Shown: one piece after another, positions 8,686 to 17,295 of the stretch
Layout: every line of letters starts with the position of its first letter
How positions within the stretch are numbered: position 1 is the stretch's first letter
Source of the DNA: Planctomycetaceae bacterium
GTDB taxonomy: Bacteria > Planctomycetota > Planctomycetia > Pirellulales > Pirellulaceae
DNA: 46,477 nucleotides
Direction of reading: 5' to 3'
Assembly: GCA_002723275.1 (NCBI GenBank)
Contig: PBNZ01000020.1
Location: 33,709 to 80,185, forward strand
Notes under the pieces: model-generated
What the model was told of the DNA's origin: nothing
The model's input: only the letters and a program-made list of their open reading frames with translations
Databases searched by the model: none
Position numbers and translations under genes: made by a program

Positions 8686-9408
8686 TCAGTTGTCATCCGA
8701 TTCCTGATCCGGCTCAAGAATAAAACGATAGCCGGCATCTCGGACAGTGAGAAAATGCCGAGGCTGCGAAGGATCAATCTCGAAGATTTTCCTTAGCCGC
8801 CGAATGAACTGATCCGGAGCACGTGTCTGAAAGTGCCCCGGCTGATCCCAGACTCGCTGCATGAGTTGCTGTCGGGTGACGATACGACCGGCGCTTTCGA
8901 TAAGAAACCGAAGTAATCGCATTTCTAGCGGTGTCATCTGCTTGCTAGTATCGCCTCGCGTCACCTCGAACGTTTCAAAATTGACAACGGCAGTCCCAAT
9001 TTCAAGTACTTTTTCAGCGACTTGCACGACCTTACGCTGACCATGCCGTAGTAGCAGACCTTTCACGCGTGAGAGCAGTTCATCGAGTTCAAAGGGCTTG
9101 GTCAGATACTGGTCAGCTCCCGAATCGAAGCCGCGTGTCCGATCCTCCGTCAAGGTTCGCGCACTGAGGATCAATACGGGCATTGCAGCACCGCTCTCGC
9201 GCAACTTTTCACAAACGGCATATCCGCTCATTCCCGGCAGCATGAGATCGAGGATTATAAGGTCAATGCCTTGGGGTTGGTCTTGAATGCGTTGAAGCGC
9301 ATCCCCACCGTTATCAACAGTTGTGACCTCATATCCCTCAGCCTGAAGATTAAATTGAATCCCCTTGGCAAGATGCTCTTCATCTTCGACGACCAAAATG
9401 TGAGCCAT
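8686..9408 (-). CDS. OmpR/PhoB-type response regulator
   Basis: This transcription factor is activated by phosphorylation. The N-terminal receiver domain (residues 1-120) has the acidic pair in VVEDEE, the phospho-acceptor D54 in LILDLMLPG and the conserved Lys in LTKPFE. The C-terminal winged helix (about 145-235) ends in the family signature VRDAGYRF. Start at ATG 9408 is chosen because GGAG lies 8 bases upstream; an ATG 7 codons earlier is less likely. It follows the histidine kinase gene in the same direction with about 38 bases between them, so the two form a kinase-regulator operon. Its target genes cannot be seen from sequence. Confidence 0.94.
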   Translation of the reverse strand: MAHILVVEDEEHLAKGIQFNLQAEGYEVTTVDNGGDALQRIQDQPQGIDLIILDLMLPGMSGYAVCEKLRESGAAMPVLILSARTLTEDRTRGFDSGADQYLTKPFELDELLSRVKGLLLRHGQRKVVQVAEKVLEIGTAVVNFETFEVTRGDTSKQMTPLEMRLLRFLIESAGRIVTRQQLMQRVWDQPGHFQTRAPDQFIRRLRKIFEIDPSQPRHFLTVRDAGYRFILEPDQESDDN

Positions 9409-9446
9409 CCTACACACTCCATCCGTCAATGCGTTCTCTCAAATCC

Positions 9447-10406
9447 TTACAATATCGACGCCGCCGCCGGCGCGCTGTCAGCCTCCACTGCCCCAATCTT
9501 CCCAGGCAGGGTGACTTCAAAGGTGGTGCCTGAATCGACGCCCCGCTCTCGAATCCGAATCCGCCCGCGCCACCGCGCGACAAGCGTACGCACAATATAC
9601 AGTCCTAGGCCTAAACCTGGTTGCTCTCGTTCCAATTCGGTTCCAAGTCGCACGAAACGACCAAACACCTTACTTCTTGATTTTCTTGGAATGCCGCGTC
9701 CGTTATCCGTAACACGAACAGAAACACGTTCCCTATCCGGCGTTTGAGTGAGACTCACCTGGACTCGTGGCGGATCACCAGCGTACTTAACGGCATTATC
9801 CAGAAGGTTGCGAAAGACGAGTTCCAAGTCGACCTCCGACGCCTGTACGAAGCACGAATGCAGATCGAGCTCAATGGTTTCTGGAGGGACCCGATGCCGG
9901 CTACAGATCTCCTCGGCACAGGTCTTCAGCAGTTGATCGAGCAGCACAAGCTGCTGGACTTCGTGACGAGGTTTTTCCAGCCTCGCCGCATCAAGCACGT
10001 GATTGATCAACTGATCTAAACGATCAACATCCTCCAACATCGAACGATAAAACTCAGCTTGCTCTTCCTGGGAGATCTGCCTGCGCGTCAGTGTCTGCAA
10101 ATAGAGCTTGAGGGATGCAATCGGCGATTTAAGCTCGTGGGTCACGCTATCGATAAAGTTCGACTGCCGCCGGCTAATATTGATCGCCTTAATCGACAGA
10201 ACAAGGTAAATGACGACGCCCGCAAGAATCAGTGCAAAGAATACGGCACCAACCGTCAACAGCGTCCAATAGAGTCCGGAGAACCCGGAATCCTGCATCG
10301 CCGATTGCACAGCGAGCATCACCCACCCGACCGTGAGTGCGACCAACATCACGATCATTGCGATCGCGAGGGCAATTGGAAGTCGAATCGAACGCCGAGA
10401 TTGCAT
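9447..10406 (-). CDS. Sensor histidine kinase with two membrane spans and almost no external loop
   Basis: This membrane kinase is the partner of the adjacent response regulator. Two hydrophobic helices (about residues 10-33 and 46-72) are separated by only about a dozen residues. There is no periplasmic sensor domain and no clear HAMP, as in intramembrane-sensing kinases. The DHp phospho-acceptor is H90 in SVTHELKSP. The ATP-binding domain shows the N box (RNLLDNAVKYA), G1 (DNGRGIP) and G2 (GLGLGLYIV). At 319 residues it is short for the family. It is the first gene of the two-gene operon. The signal is unknown; it might sense a membrane property or a membrane partner. Confidence 0.94.
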   Translation of the reverse strand: MQSRRSIRLPIALAIAMIVMLVALTVGWVMLAVQSAMQDSGFSGLYWTLLTVGAVFFALILAGVVIYLVLSIKAINISRRQSNFIDSVTHELKSPIASLKLYLQTLTRRQISQEEQAEFYRSMLEDVDRLDQLINHVLDAARLEKPRHEVQQLVLLDQLLKTCAEEICSRHRVPPETIELDLHSCFVQASEVDLELVFRNLLDNAVKYAGDPPRVQVSLTQTPDRERVSVRVTDNGRGIPRKSRSKVFGRFVRLGTELEREQPGLGLGLYIVRTLVARWRGRIRIRERGVDSGTTFEVTLPGKIGAVEADSAPAAASIL

Positions 10407-10509
10407 TTCTGGGGGCCTTATGGGAGCCTTCCGACGTATTTCACTCCCTCATCGTAACAGCGCAGAGACGCAAAGGAACATGCCCTTCGGAGAAGTCGGC
10501 GAGACTTCC

Positions 10510-10839
10510 TCATTCCTTTTCATCGGTTTGATCTCGTTCCACGCCAAATGGAGTGCCCTGCCCCATGACATTTTTGCGCCAACCCACTCGCGTCAGATCC
10601 GCGAGATCCGCCCAACGAGACGGAGGCTGAATTAAACTCGCATTACAAACGGGACATGGCAGATCTGGATCTGACAAGGCAATCGGCTCCCCCTCACATG
10701 TCGGATCGGGCCATGTGGCATCGCATTCATCGCAGATCACCCACAGCCGCTCACATCCGCCGCAAACTCGAGCTGCCAATGGGCCGGTTCCACAACGCTT
10801 ACAAAAACCGAAGTAATTAATTGTTTCTGGTTGCGACAT
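10510..10839 (-). CDS. Small zinc-ribbon protein
   Basis: This 109-residue protein carries four CxxC pairs: CKRC (13-16), CGGC (26-29), CDEC (36-39) and CPVC (62-65). That is enough for two structural zinc sites of the zinc-ribbon/knuckle type. It has no signal peptide and is presumably cytoplasmic. The last 35 residues are polar and lack Cys. Function is unknown; double zinc ribbons often contact nucleic acids or proteins. It lies upstream of and co-directional with the histidine kinase gene, about 100 bases away, so a shared transcript is possible. Confidence 0.7.
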   Translation of the reverse strand: MSQPETINYFGFCKRCGTGPLAARVCGGCERLWVICDECDATWPDPTCEGEPIALSDPDLPCPVCNASLIQPPSRWADLADLTRVGWRKNVMGQGTPFGVERDQTDEKE

Positions 10840-10865
10840 ATCCTGTTGCTACCTGTGACCTTCTG

Positions 10866-11447
10866 TCAATCGACAGGGAACGCGGTCACAACTCGAGTTC
10901 CCTCCAGAACCATCCTCAATTTATGACAGCGTGGATGCCCACGTTGACGCCCTACCTGTCCGCCCACAAAACCGATGTCACGCCTCATGTCGACCGTCCA
11001 CACCTGCCGTTCGGAGTCCGTCCCGGCTGGGTCACCTCGCCCCTGCTGAGCTAATTGATAAGCCTCGTCAACGAGTCTAACGACCTGCGTCTGATCCTTA
11101 CTCTCAAATACGCCGTGAGGACCGGGGCGCTGCGGCTCGTCATGGGCATGGGCCATCACATGCGCTAACCGGTGCCCGTGACGACTGCCCGGAGTATAGA
11201 CAAGGCCCGCCGGCGACTGAAACACATCCGGACGGATTTCCGTGAGCAGATCCGATTGGCCCGAAAAAACTGTTTGCTCACCAGCCGGTTGCTGCGGTGC
11301 AAGCCGCGGTCCGAACTGCCGTTCCAGCCAAGGCTGAGCGAACAGATACCCGGCAACGGCAAGAATAACCCCGAGCCGAATCAGAGCTCGTTTATAGTGA
11401 CGTCGGGCAAGTGACGACTTGGCTGAAGAAGGGTGCTTACGATCCAT
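10866..11447 (-). CDS. Hypothetical single-span membrane protein with HGH/AHAHDEPQ motif
   Basis: This 193-residue protein has a basic N-terminus, one hydrophobic segment (about residues 22-38) and a soluble remainder, so it is membrane-anchored or secreted. The central region has a notable His cluster (SRHGHRLAHVMAHAHDEPQRPGPHG, read as two parts around residues 88-112) that could bind a metal. The sequence ends in a conserved-looking ERQVWTVDMRRDIGFVGGQ stretch. I do not recognise a family. Only 26 bases separate its stop from the zinc-ribbon gene start, in the same direction, so the two are probably co-transcribed. Confidence 0.7.
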   Translation of the reverse strand: MDRKHPSSAKSSLARRHYKRALIRLGVILAVAGYLFAQPWLERQFGPRLAPQQPAGEQTVFSGQSDLLTEIRPDVFQSPAGLVYTPGSRHGHRLAHVMAHAHDEPQRPGPHGVFESKDQTQVVRLVDEAYQLAQQGRGDPAGTDSERQVWTVDMRRDIGFVGGQVGRQRGHPRCHKLRMVLEGTRVVTAFPVD

Positions 11448-11542
11448 GACGATGCCGATGCGGGGTTGAGCACGAGTCTTCCAAATTGACGTCGCATCCG
11501 TAGGCTACGCGATGAGAGACGATGGGACTAGCCGTCCTTGGA

Positions 11543-13114
11543 TCACGGCAGCGTCTCTTCGCTCAGTCCATCCACTCTCGTCTGCCAAAAGTCTCGTGCA
11601 GCTCGATGATAACGCATCACACTCTTCTGCTGATCGGGCGAAAGCTTAATTTTCCGCGCGCGTTCGTAGAGCCAGTCGAGAAAAAACTGAGCTGTTTTTG
11701 CATCCTGTTGTTTCGATTTGGAATTCGCAAAGGAGACGAAAAACGGGCCTGAACAGGCACCGCGATAGGTTTTGGAGTTACGCGTTACGACACGCAACAT
11801 CAACCAACCATCTTCCTTGAAAATCACGGGGGGCAGCCGTCCCCCACTGGCAGCCCAATCCTCCAGACGCGTCTGAATCACTGACTGTCCATTCTGGATC
11901 ACTTCGAGATAGTCAATCTTCTCTCGCGTACTCAGCAAGGCTTCCACCTCAAGCTGCAACTCATCGCCATCAGGCCGAAAAATGTGCCCTGGCAATTCAC
12001 CGTTAACGCGAGGCCTTAGGAGCGGTCCGTTGGTCAGAACAACACGACCCGCACGCAAACCATCCCACCAGCTTTCCACTTGAAAGGGTCCGTCATGATG
12101 AACATAGACGCGGTTGTAACCGACGGGGTTTTCGTTCAGCCCCGCTCCGCTACCTGCGGCGGGCGGTATTCGCACCCCGAGGTTCAACATTCGGAAGTAG
12201 ATCTGCTGCGACCAACGGCCGATACCAAGCGGCGGAGGGAACAGGACATCATCCGGTTGCTTCACAAAGGATTCGTCCTGACTTCCAGACTCTAATAATC
12301 CAGAATGCAGCAACCCAACAGACCCCAGCTTTCGACTGGCAATCCAAACGGGAAGATCCTGTGCATCTAATCGACTTAAATGCAAATGCCCCATGAGTGC
12401 GGCTGCCGTCTGGGCAGACTCGAAAGGAGATGGAAACTCGCCCTCATCAGCAGCAAGCATGAGAGGCTCGGCTAACCGGCCAAGAATTAATTCGCTGGCA
12501 GATCGACGATCCCGCCCTCCCATCAAGTCGAAGGCACGCTCGTTGCCAACCCAAACGGTTGTTTCAGATGGAGTTCGTTGACGCTGCCAAACACTCTCAC
12601 CATTCTTCCAAGAAATCACATTGGCAAAATGCAGATCATTCGCGAGCATCCGCAGTGGCATCTCACGCACCGACCGCTCGACATGCAAATCGCCAGACCA
12701 CCAACCTTCGTCCTTCATCGAGGCGAAACGCCGCATTTCAACTTGATGATTATCGGCCGCGCCCGACTGAATCACGAAGCGTCCAGTGTGCTCTCGAAAC
12801 TCCGGGCCCTTATCGAGCGTGAAGGTGTAGATCCCCGGGGACAGTTCCAGCACAACCTTTCCATCAAAGAGAAATCCATCACCAACCCTCGGAGCCTTGG
12901 CCGCAAATACGGGCCGGCCTTTCGGGTTACGAAGCCTCATTCGGACCGCCGTCGGCTCTTCGGACTGCGCATCAATCGCTCTCAGTTCGAGCTGACCGCG
13001 CCCGGCTTTGGCCTTTTGCGGCCATCCCACGACACCCCAGGCGAGAGGGATTGCGATCAAGCAACCGCACAGGCTTTTGCGAATCGTGCATAACCAAATC
13101 GAGGAGAATGCCAA
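11543..13114 (-). CDS. Secreted CehA/McbA-type (PHP-like) protein, metal site partly changed
   Basis: The protein has a signal peptide (residues 1-37, ending near KAKA), a beta-sandwich about to residue 130, then a region resembling the CehA/McbA branch of the PHP metallohydrolases. The GDLH motif at 141-144 is kept, but the usual second His of DLHxH is Glu (E146). Further family-like landmarks are GSGAGLNENPVGYNRVYVH and AGRVVLTNGPLL in the middle. The C-terminus has a beta-rich part and a charged helical tail. The only start that keeps the signal peptide is a TTG at 13114; the next ATG in frame would remove it. Proteins of this kind are frequent in planctomycetes, with substrates mostly unknown. 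Hydrolase activity here is uncertain because of the changed residue. Confidence 0.75.
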   Translation of the reverse strand: MAFSSIWLCTIRKSLCGCLIAIPLAWGVVGWPQKAKAGRGQLELRAIDAQSEEPTAVRMRLRNPKGRPVFAAKAPRVGDGFLFDGKVVLELSPGIYTFTLDKGPEFREHTGRFVIQSGAADNHQVEMRRFASMKDEGWWSGDLHVERSVREMPLRMLANDLHFANVISWKNGESVWQRQRTPSETTVWVGNERAFDLMGGRDRRSASELILGRLAEPLMLAADEGEFPSPFESAQTAAALMGHLHLSRLDAQDLPVWIASRKLGSVGLLHSGLLESGSQDESFVKQPDDVLFPPPLGIGRWSQQIYFRMLNLGVRIPPAAGSGAGLNENPVGYNRVYVHHDGPFQVESWWDGLRAGRVVLTNGPLLRPRVNGELPGHIFRPDGDELQLEVEALLSTREKIDYLEVIQNGQSVIQTRLEDWAASGGRLPPVIFKEDGWLMLRVVTRNSKTYRGACSGPFFVSFANSKSKQQDAKTAQFFLDWLYERARKIKLSPDQQKSVMRYHRAARDFWQTRVDGLSEETLP

Positions 13115-13605
13115 CGGGAATACCGTTTTTCAAGGAAAGCGATCGGGACGTGAGCTTCGTGCCGCTCAACTTTCATTGTAACGGGGAGCCACCACCGCAC
13201 GCGGTGGTCCGAACGATTGCATGACGTCAGTCCGCTGACACCACCGGCAAGATTCTCGCGAAGCTCATATTCCGGCGCAGAAATTGAGTCACGGGAAGGG
13301 GCGAGACAAAGATTGCCAAGCAAATTGAACATTCGAAGCGAATGTCAACAAGAACAAACGGCTGGAACCACGATTGCGTGTCGCTTGTTACGACTCGCTG
13401 GGAGACGAGTTGGGTGACAAAGTGGGAGGGAGCGGTGAGGAAAATCTGGCAGAGAGGCGACGCTTTCGGCGGTTCAACAAAGTGCCGACCTTGGCAGATG
13501 TGTCGATTTCGCTTAACGTTGGGCAAGGTGCATTGGCGACTTGGCTGGCCATTCGCCGCTTGTTCATGGGCTAACGATTGTCATTCCAGATTGATTCAAG
13601 GTTTT
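13115..13605. other. Divergent intergenic region, no gene seen
   Basis: About 490 bases lie between the CehA-like gene (minus) and the DnaJ-type gene (plus). A frame open upstream of the DnaJ start reads through part of it but shows no family feature and is not counted as coding. The region contains the palindrome at 13191-13208, listed separately. Confidence 0.5.
13191..13208. repeat. Palindrome ACCACCGC-AC-GCGGTGGT
   Basis: Two perfect 8-base arms are separated by two bases. The same two arms occur again at 33010-33030 with a 5-base spacer, also between genes. Two identical palindromes in about 46 kb suggest a dispersed element or a protein-binding site; there is no T-run to make it a standard terminator. 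Confidence 0.5.
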
Positions 13606-14559
13606 ATGTCTGAGGATTACTACGCCACGCTTGGCCTACGAAAGGGTGCTTCTTCGGATGAAATCCAAAAAGCATACCGCGACCAGGCGCGCAAATATCA
13701 TCCCGACTTGAATCCCGATGACGATTCAGCGAAGGCCAAATTCCAGTCGATCCAAAAGGCGTACGAGGTACTCAATGACCCCGAAAAACGTGAGATGTAT
13801 GATCGGTTTGGAAGTAACTACGAACAGGCAGGTGGCCAGGGAGGTTGGCACGGCCAATCGCGAGGCGGCGGGCCTTCGTTCGAGGATATCGACCTGAGTC
13901 AGTTTTTTGGCGAAGGCAGGCCACGTGGCGGAGGCGGAGCCGGAGGTTTTTCGGACCTGTTTCGCCAGTTCACCGGCCGTGGCGGTGAGCGTCGACAAGA
14001 ACCTCAGCGGGGAGCCGACCTGCAGCATCAATTGCAGGTCCCCTTTCGCACTGCGATATCAGGGGGAGAAGCACAAATCACCATTCGCCGAAAGAACGGC
14101 AAAGTCGAGACGCTGAATGTCAAGATTCCTGCGGGGATTGAAGACGGAAAAAAGATCCGCCTTCGTGGCCAGGGCGAACCTTCTCCTGGAGGCGGTACCA
14201 CGGGAGACATATTGATCACGGTGCAAGTGGCTCCGCACCCCTATTACCAACGCGTTGGCAACGACCTGGTTGCCCGTGTGCCAATCACCGTCTCCGAGGC
14301 ATTGCTCGGTGGCAAAGTGGACATTCCGACTCCGAAGGGCACGATTACCTTGACCGTGCCGGCAGGTAGCTCGAGCGGCAAGAGACTGCGAGTCCGCGGC
14401 CACGGGGTCGGCTCAAAAAATAAAACAGGAGATCTTTTCGCGGAACTGCAAATTGTCATCCCTGAGAATATCGATCATCTCGATGAGGATGCGAAGCGGG
14501 CTTTAACGGTGCTCGAAAGCGCCTACGGCGAGGAACCTCGGCGGTCGCTCACCTGGTAA
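13606..14559 (+). CDS. cbpA: DnaJ-type co-chaperone without zinc finger (CbpA-like)
   Basis: This co-chaperone stimulates the ATPase of DnaK. The J domain occupies residues 4-70 with the HPD motif at 32-34 (YHPDLNPDD). It is followed by a Gly-rich region (about 75-130) and two C-terminal substrate-binding beta-domains (about 145-317) with GEAQITIRRKNG and VPAGSSSGKRLRVRGHG. There are no CxxCxGxG zinc repeats, so this is a class II protein like CbpA rather than DnaJ proper. Start at ATG 13606 begins directly at the J domain with AAGG just upstream; the frame is open further upstream but has no homology there. Length of 317 residues fits CbpA. Confidence 0.92.
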   Translation: MSEDYYATLGLRKGASSDEIQKAYRDQARKYHPDLNPDDDSAKAKFQSIQKAYEVLNDPEKREMYDRFGSNYEQAGGQGGWHGQSRGGGPSFEDIDLSQFFGEGRPRGGGGAGGFSDLFRQFTGRGGERRQEPQRGADLQHQLQVPFRTAISGGEAQITIRRKNGKVETLNVKIPAGIEDGKKIRLRGQGEPSPGGGTTGDILITVQVAPHPYYQRVGNDLVARVPITVSEALLGGKVDIPTPKGTITLTVPAGSSSGKRLRVRGHGVGSKNKTGDLFAELQIVIPENIDHLDEDAKRALTVLESAYGEEPRRSLTW

Positions 14560-14658
14560 CGACGAACTGCCAGAGCTTTCAACGTCGGCCCTCAACGACG
14601 GATAGCAAAGTCGAGCGACGGTCCGAACAAGACATCCTTAATCGCCTGAACAAGAGCC

Positions 14659-15069
14659 ATGGCAGATTCCTGCGGAAGCGAAAGCACGACAGCCCCTGAC
14701 GAAGGTTTTCCCCAAAACCGCCGCATTCGACGGGGCGTTGATTTCAAGCGAGCATTTGATCGCCGTTGCAGCGTCGCCGACGACCTATTCATCGTCTACG
14801 CCTGTGAAAACGAACTCCTCTTCTCCAGAATCGGCCTCTCGGTCTCCCGCAAGGTAGGACCGGCACCGGTGCGAAATCGCTGGAAGCGGCTGATCCGCGA
14901 AGTGTTTAGACGCATGTCCCAGGAAGCGAACTGCGGCGTCGATTTCGTGGTTATCCCCCGAACTCACCGATCAAAAACGACCAGCCCCCCCAGCCTAAAA
15001 CTCACCCATCAATCACTTCAGTCACTGCTACCACGTGCTCGCCGTCGATTGCAGAAACCCAAACAATGA
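14659..15069 (+). CDS. rnpA: Ribonuclease P protein component
   Basis: This is the small basic protein that binds RNase P RNA and helps mature tRNA 5' ends. The family signature is visible as [24 protein letters not shown] (residues about 60-83, read as two parts), with the RNR-type helix. The N-terminal [13 protein letters not shown] also matches the family. It carries an N-terminal extension of about 20 residues and a longer basic tail than in E. coli. The gene overlaps yidD by 4 bases (ATGA), the usual rnpA-yidD coupling. rpmH and dnaA, often next to it in other bacteria, are not upstream; the preceding gene is the DnaJ-type chaperone. Confidence 0.93.
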   Translation: MADSCGSESTTAPDEGFPQNRRIRRGVDFKRAFDRRCSVADDLFIVYACENELLFSRIGLSVSRKVGPAPVRNRWKRLIREVFRRMSQEANCGVDFVVIPRTHRSKTTSPPSLKLTHQSLQSLLPRARRRLQKPKQ

Positions 15070-15305
15070 ATGCGCGAATCCTCGTCATCAAAAGGCTTTG
15101 CGAATGGGCAATTATTAAATTGATTCGCGGCTATCAATTGCTCATCAGTCCCTGGCTGGGGCAGAATTGCCGCTACACGCCCACATGCAGTCAGTACTTC
15201 ATCGAGGCGGTGAGGAAGTATGGAATCCTGAAGGGAAGCTACCGTGGAGTGCTCCGAATTCTGCGTTGCCATCCTTTCAGCCGAGGCGGACACGACCCAC
15301 CTTAG
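15066..15305 (+). CDS. yidD: Membrane protein insertion efficiency factor YidD
   Basis: This small membrane-associated protein helps YidC/Sec-dependent insertion. The 79 residues carry the full family signature: [21 protein letters not shown], and [16 protein letters not shown] with the conserved Cys residues. An amphipathic N-terminal helix precedes it. Start ATG overlaps the end of rnpA by 4 bases, so translation is probably coupled. yidC itself does not follow here, although the rnpA-yidD-yidC order is common elsewhere. Confidence 0.95.
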   Translation: MNARILVIKRLCEWAIIKLIRGYQLLISPWLGQNCRYTPTCSQYFIEAVRKYGILKGSYRGVLRILRCHPFSRGGHDPP

Positions 15306-15395
15306 CCAGGGCCTCCAAACTGTCTTGACCCAAAAATTGGAAATGACTACGGTTTGGCAACACGATATGGACTGTGCCTCAAACTGGGAGTAATC

Positions 15396-17132
15396 ATGGG
15401 CAGGATGCCTTCTAGAACGCCAATTGCGTTGTGCTTAATATTGTTCGCATGGACGGGACTCCAGGCTGGCTGCACTTCTCCGATCATCAGATCGCAAACG
15501 CCGGAAAACGAATCGCTCGTTGAAGAGACGAAGATTCGGAAGGTGCGTGATCTATGTCGACCGTGGGGTCTTCGAGATATGACTGTGGAGGGCATCAGCG
15601 TAACGAGTAATTTGGACAGCACGGGCAGCGATCCACCGGCTGGTCCACAACGTCAAATGATCTTGGAAGACATGAAACGTCGCGGGGTAGACGAGCCAAA
15701 CACATTTTTGTCCTTACCCACAACATCCCTGGTCATCGCAAGAGGCAAGATACCTCCGGGAGCTCGTAAGGGCGACCGCATGGATGTCGAGATCATGGTG
15801 CCTTCCCGCAGCACGACAGCGAGCCTTCGAAATGGCTGGTTAATGCAGACCCGTCTGCAAGAGATGGCGGTTCTCGGAAATCGCCTGCGAACCGGTGAAC
15901 CGCTCGCGTTGGCGAGCGGCGCCGTTCTCGTGGATGCTTTCATGGAGGGCGAGGGCGACGAGACAGCTGAAGTTCGAGGTCGCATTTTGGGGGGTGCTTT
16001 AGTCACGAAACCTCGAAGCCTTGGGCTACTGATTGAATCCGAAAGCCGCAGTGCACGGGCAAGTGCCTACATTGGCGACGCGATTAACAGACGATTCCAC
16101 ACCTTCGACCGTGGAACGAAACGCGGTGTTGCAACCCCCAAACGCGACTCGTTCATCGAGCTGGCGGTCCATGCGCGATACCGAAACAACTTGGTACGTT
16201 ACCTGCGTGTCATCCAGGCGATTCCATTGCGTGAAACCGCATCTGGAAGGATCGATCGATTGTCTTACTTAGAAGGTGATTTGCTTGAGCCCAAAAAATC
16301 GCTCGACGCTGCGATCCAATTGGAAGCGATCGGCCAGGAATCGATTCCAGTCCTACTGGTCGGGCTAGAATCGGAAAGCCCAATTGTGCGTTTCGCATCA
16401 GCGGAGGCCCTCGCATATCTCGAGAAAACCGAGGCAATTCCTCACCTCCAAGAAGCAGCCATGGGAGAATCTGCGTTTCGCTGGCACGCCATCACTGCGC
16501 TGGGATCGATGGTACATTCGGACGCCCGTGAAGCTTTGAGCGAACTGATTCATGAAAGCAGTGACGAAACACGATACGCAGCTTTCGAGGCCATTCTCGA
16601 CTCGAATCCAAGAGATCCAGTGGTTCGCGGCGAGGTCTTGGGCGAGGCGTTTTCACTCCACGAGATCCCAACGGGGACGGAACCGCTGGTCCATATTCGA
16701 AAATCAAAACGCCCGGAAATCGTGCTCTTCGGACAGGACATACGCTTGGCAACCCCGACAGCGATCTTTGCCGGCAAACAGATCATGGTCAAATCCGACG
16801 GCCCAAATCGCTTTAAGGTTAGCCGTTTTGAACTTGGCAAGGAGGACTTGGTGGAATACTGCTCAGACTCCCTGAACGACATCATCCGCATGATTGTCAA
16901 ACTTGACGGCAGTTACACGGATGTCGTTGCGGCCATTAACGACGCGAAGCGTAACGGAAGCTTGTCAGCCCGCGTTAAGTTCGATTCACTTCCGAAACCT
17001 GGACGCGCGTACGATCTGGAAACAGAATCGGTGGAAGAGCCGATCGAAGCCGAACCCCTCGGCCCTGCCGAGGTGGATCTCAGCGAGGCCCTAAATCACA
17101 CGCTGACGGTGCACGTTCGATCGGTCGTGTGA
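15396..17132 (+). CDS. Lipoprotein with FlgI (P-ring)-like and HEAT-repeat regions
   Basis: The protein begins with a lipoprotein signal (lipobox LQAGC near residue 25). Residues about 60-250 resemble the flagellar P-ring protein FlgI: a segment like SLVIARGKIPPGARKGDRMDV, then SLRNGWLMQTRL and LASGAVLVDA, in FlgI order. Residues about 320-410 form HEAT-like repeats (IPVLLVGLESES, VRFASAEALAYL, FRWHAITALGSM). The C-terminal 170 residues are beta-rich and end in an acidic region. The start has GGGAG 5 bases upstream. FlgI proper is about 350 residues, is not a lipoprotein and lacks HEAT repeats. No other flagellar gene is nearby, so a flagellar role is uncertain; a related envelope ring is an alternative. 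Confidence 0.75.
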   Translation: MGRMPSRTPIALCLILFAWTGLQAGCTSPIIRSQTPENESLVEETKIRKVRDLCRPWGLRDMTVEGISVTSNLDSTGSDPPAGPQRQMILEDMKRRGVDEPNTFLSLPTTSLVIARGKIPPGARKGDRMDVEIMVPSRSTTASLRNGWLMQTRLQEMAVLGNRLRTGEPLALASGAVLVDAFMEGEGDETAEVRGRILGGALVTKPRSLGLLIESESRSARASAYIGDAINRRFHTFDRGTKRGVATPKRDSFIELAVHARYRNNLVRYLRVIQAIPLRETASGRIDRLSYLEGDLLEPKKSLDAAIQLEAIGQESIPVLLVGLESESPIVRFASAEALAYLEKTEAIPHLQEAAMGESAFRWHAITALGSMVHSDAREALSELIHESSDETRYAAFEAILDSNPRDPVVRGEVLGEAFSLHEIPTGTEPLVHIRKSKRPEIVLFGQDIRLATPTAIFAGKQIMVKSDGPNRFKVSRFELGKEDLVEYCSDSLNDIIRMIVKLDGSYTDVVAAINDAKRNGSLSARVKFDSLPKPGRAYDLETESVEEPIEAEPLGPAEVDLSEALNHTLTVHVRSVV

Positions 17133-17140
17133 TAAAATGC

Positions 17141-17217
17141 CGTCAGTCCATCGGCTCTCCTGCCTTGCCGAGCGACCCGTGTTTCCGCCTTATCCTGAGA
17201 GCGGGACCGGACTGACG
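17141..17217 (+). terminator. Long inverted repeat after the FlgI-like gene, before smc
   Basis: Outer arms CGTCAGTCC (17141-17149) and GGACTGACG (17209-17217) are perfect 9-bp complements. A second perfect 6-bp pair lies inside them (GCTCTC 17154-17159 with GAGAGC 17197-17202). The structure begins 9 bases after the upstream stop codon and is followed by a T-rich stretch (TTTCAGCTTTTC), which fits a terminator. The loop of about 37 bases is long for one, so a structured smc leader is an alternative. Confidence 0.4.
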
Positions 17218-17295
17218 TTTCAGCTTTTCAATACGTGACATGAGTTAGATGGGTGATGGTCGTCGCAGAACATCGCTCCTCTTTCGGTGATTCCT

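Noticed and set aside
13342-13605. N-terminal extension of the DnaJ-type protein
   Set aside because: The J domain starts at residue 4 from ATG 13606, and the upstream part has no homology and lies in the divergent promoter region.
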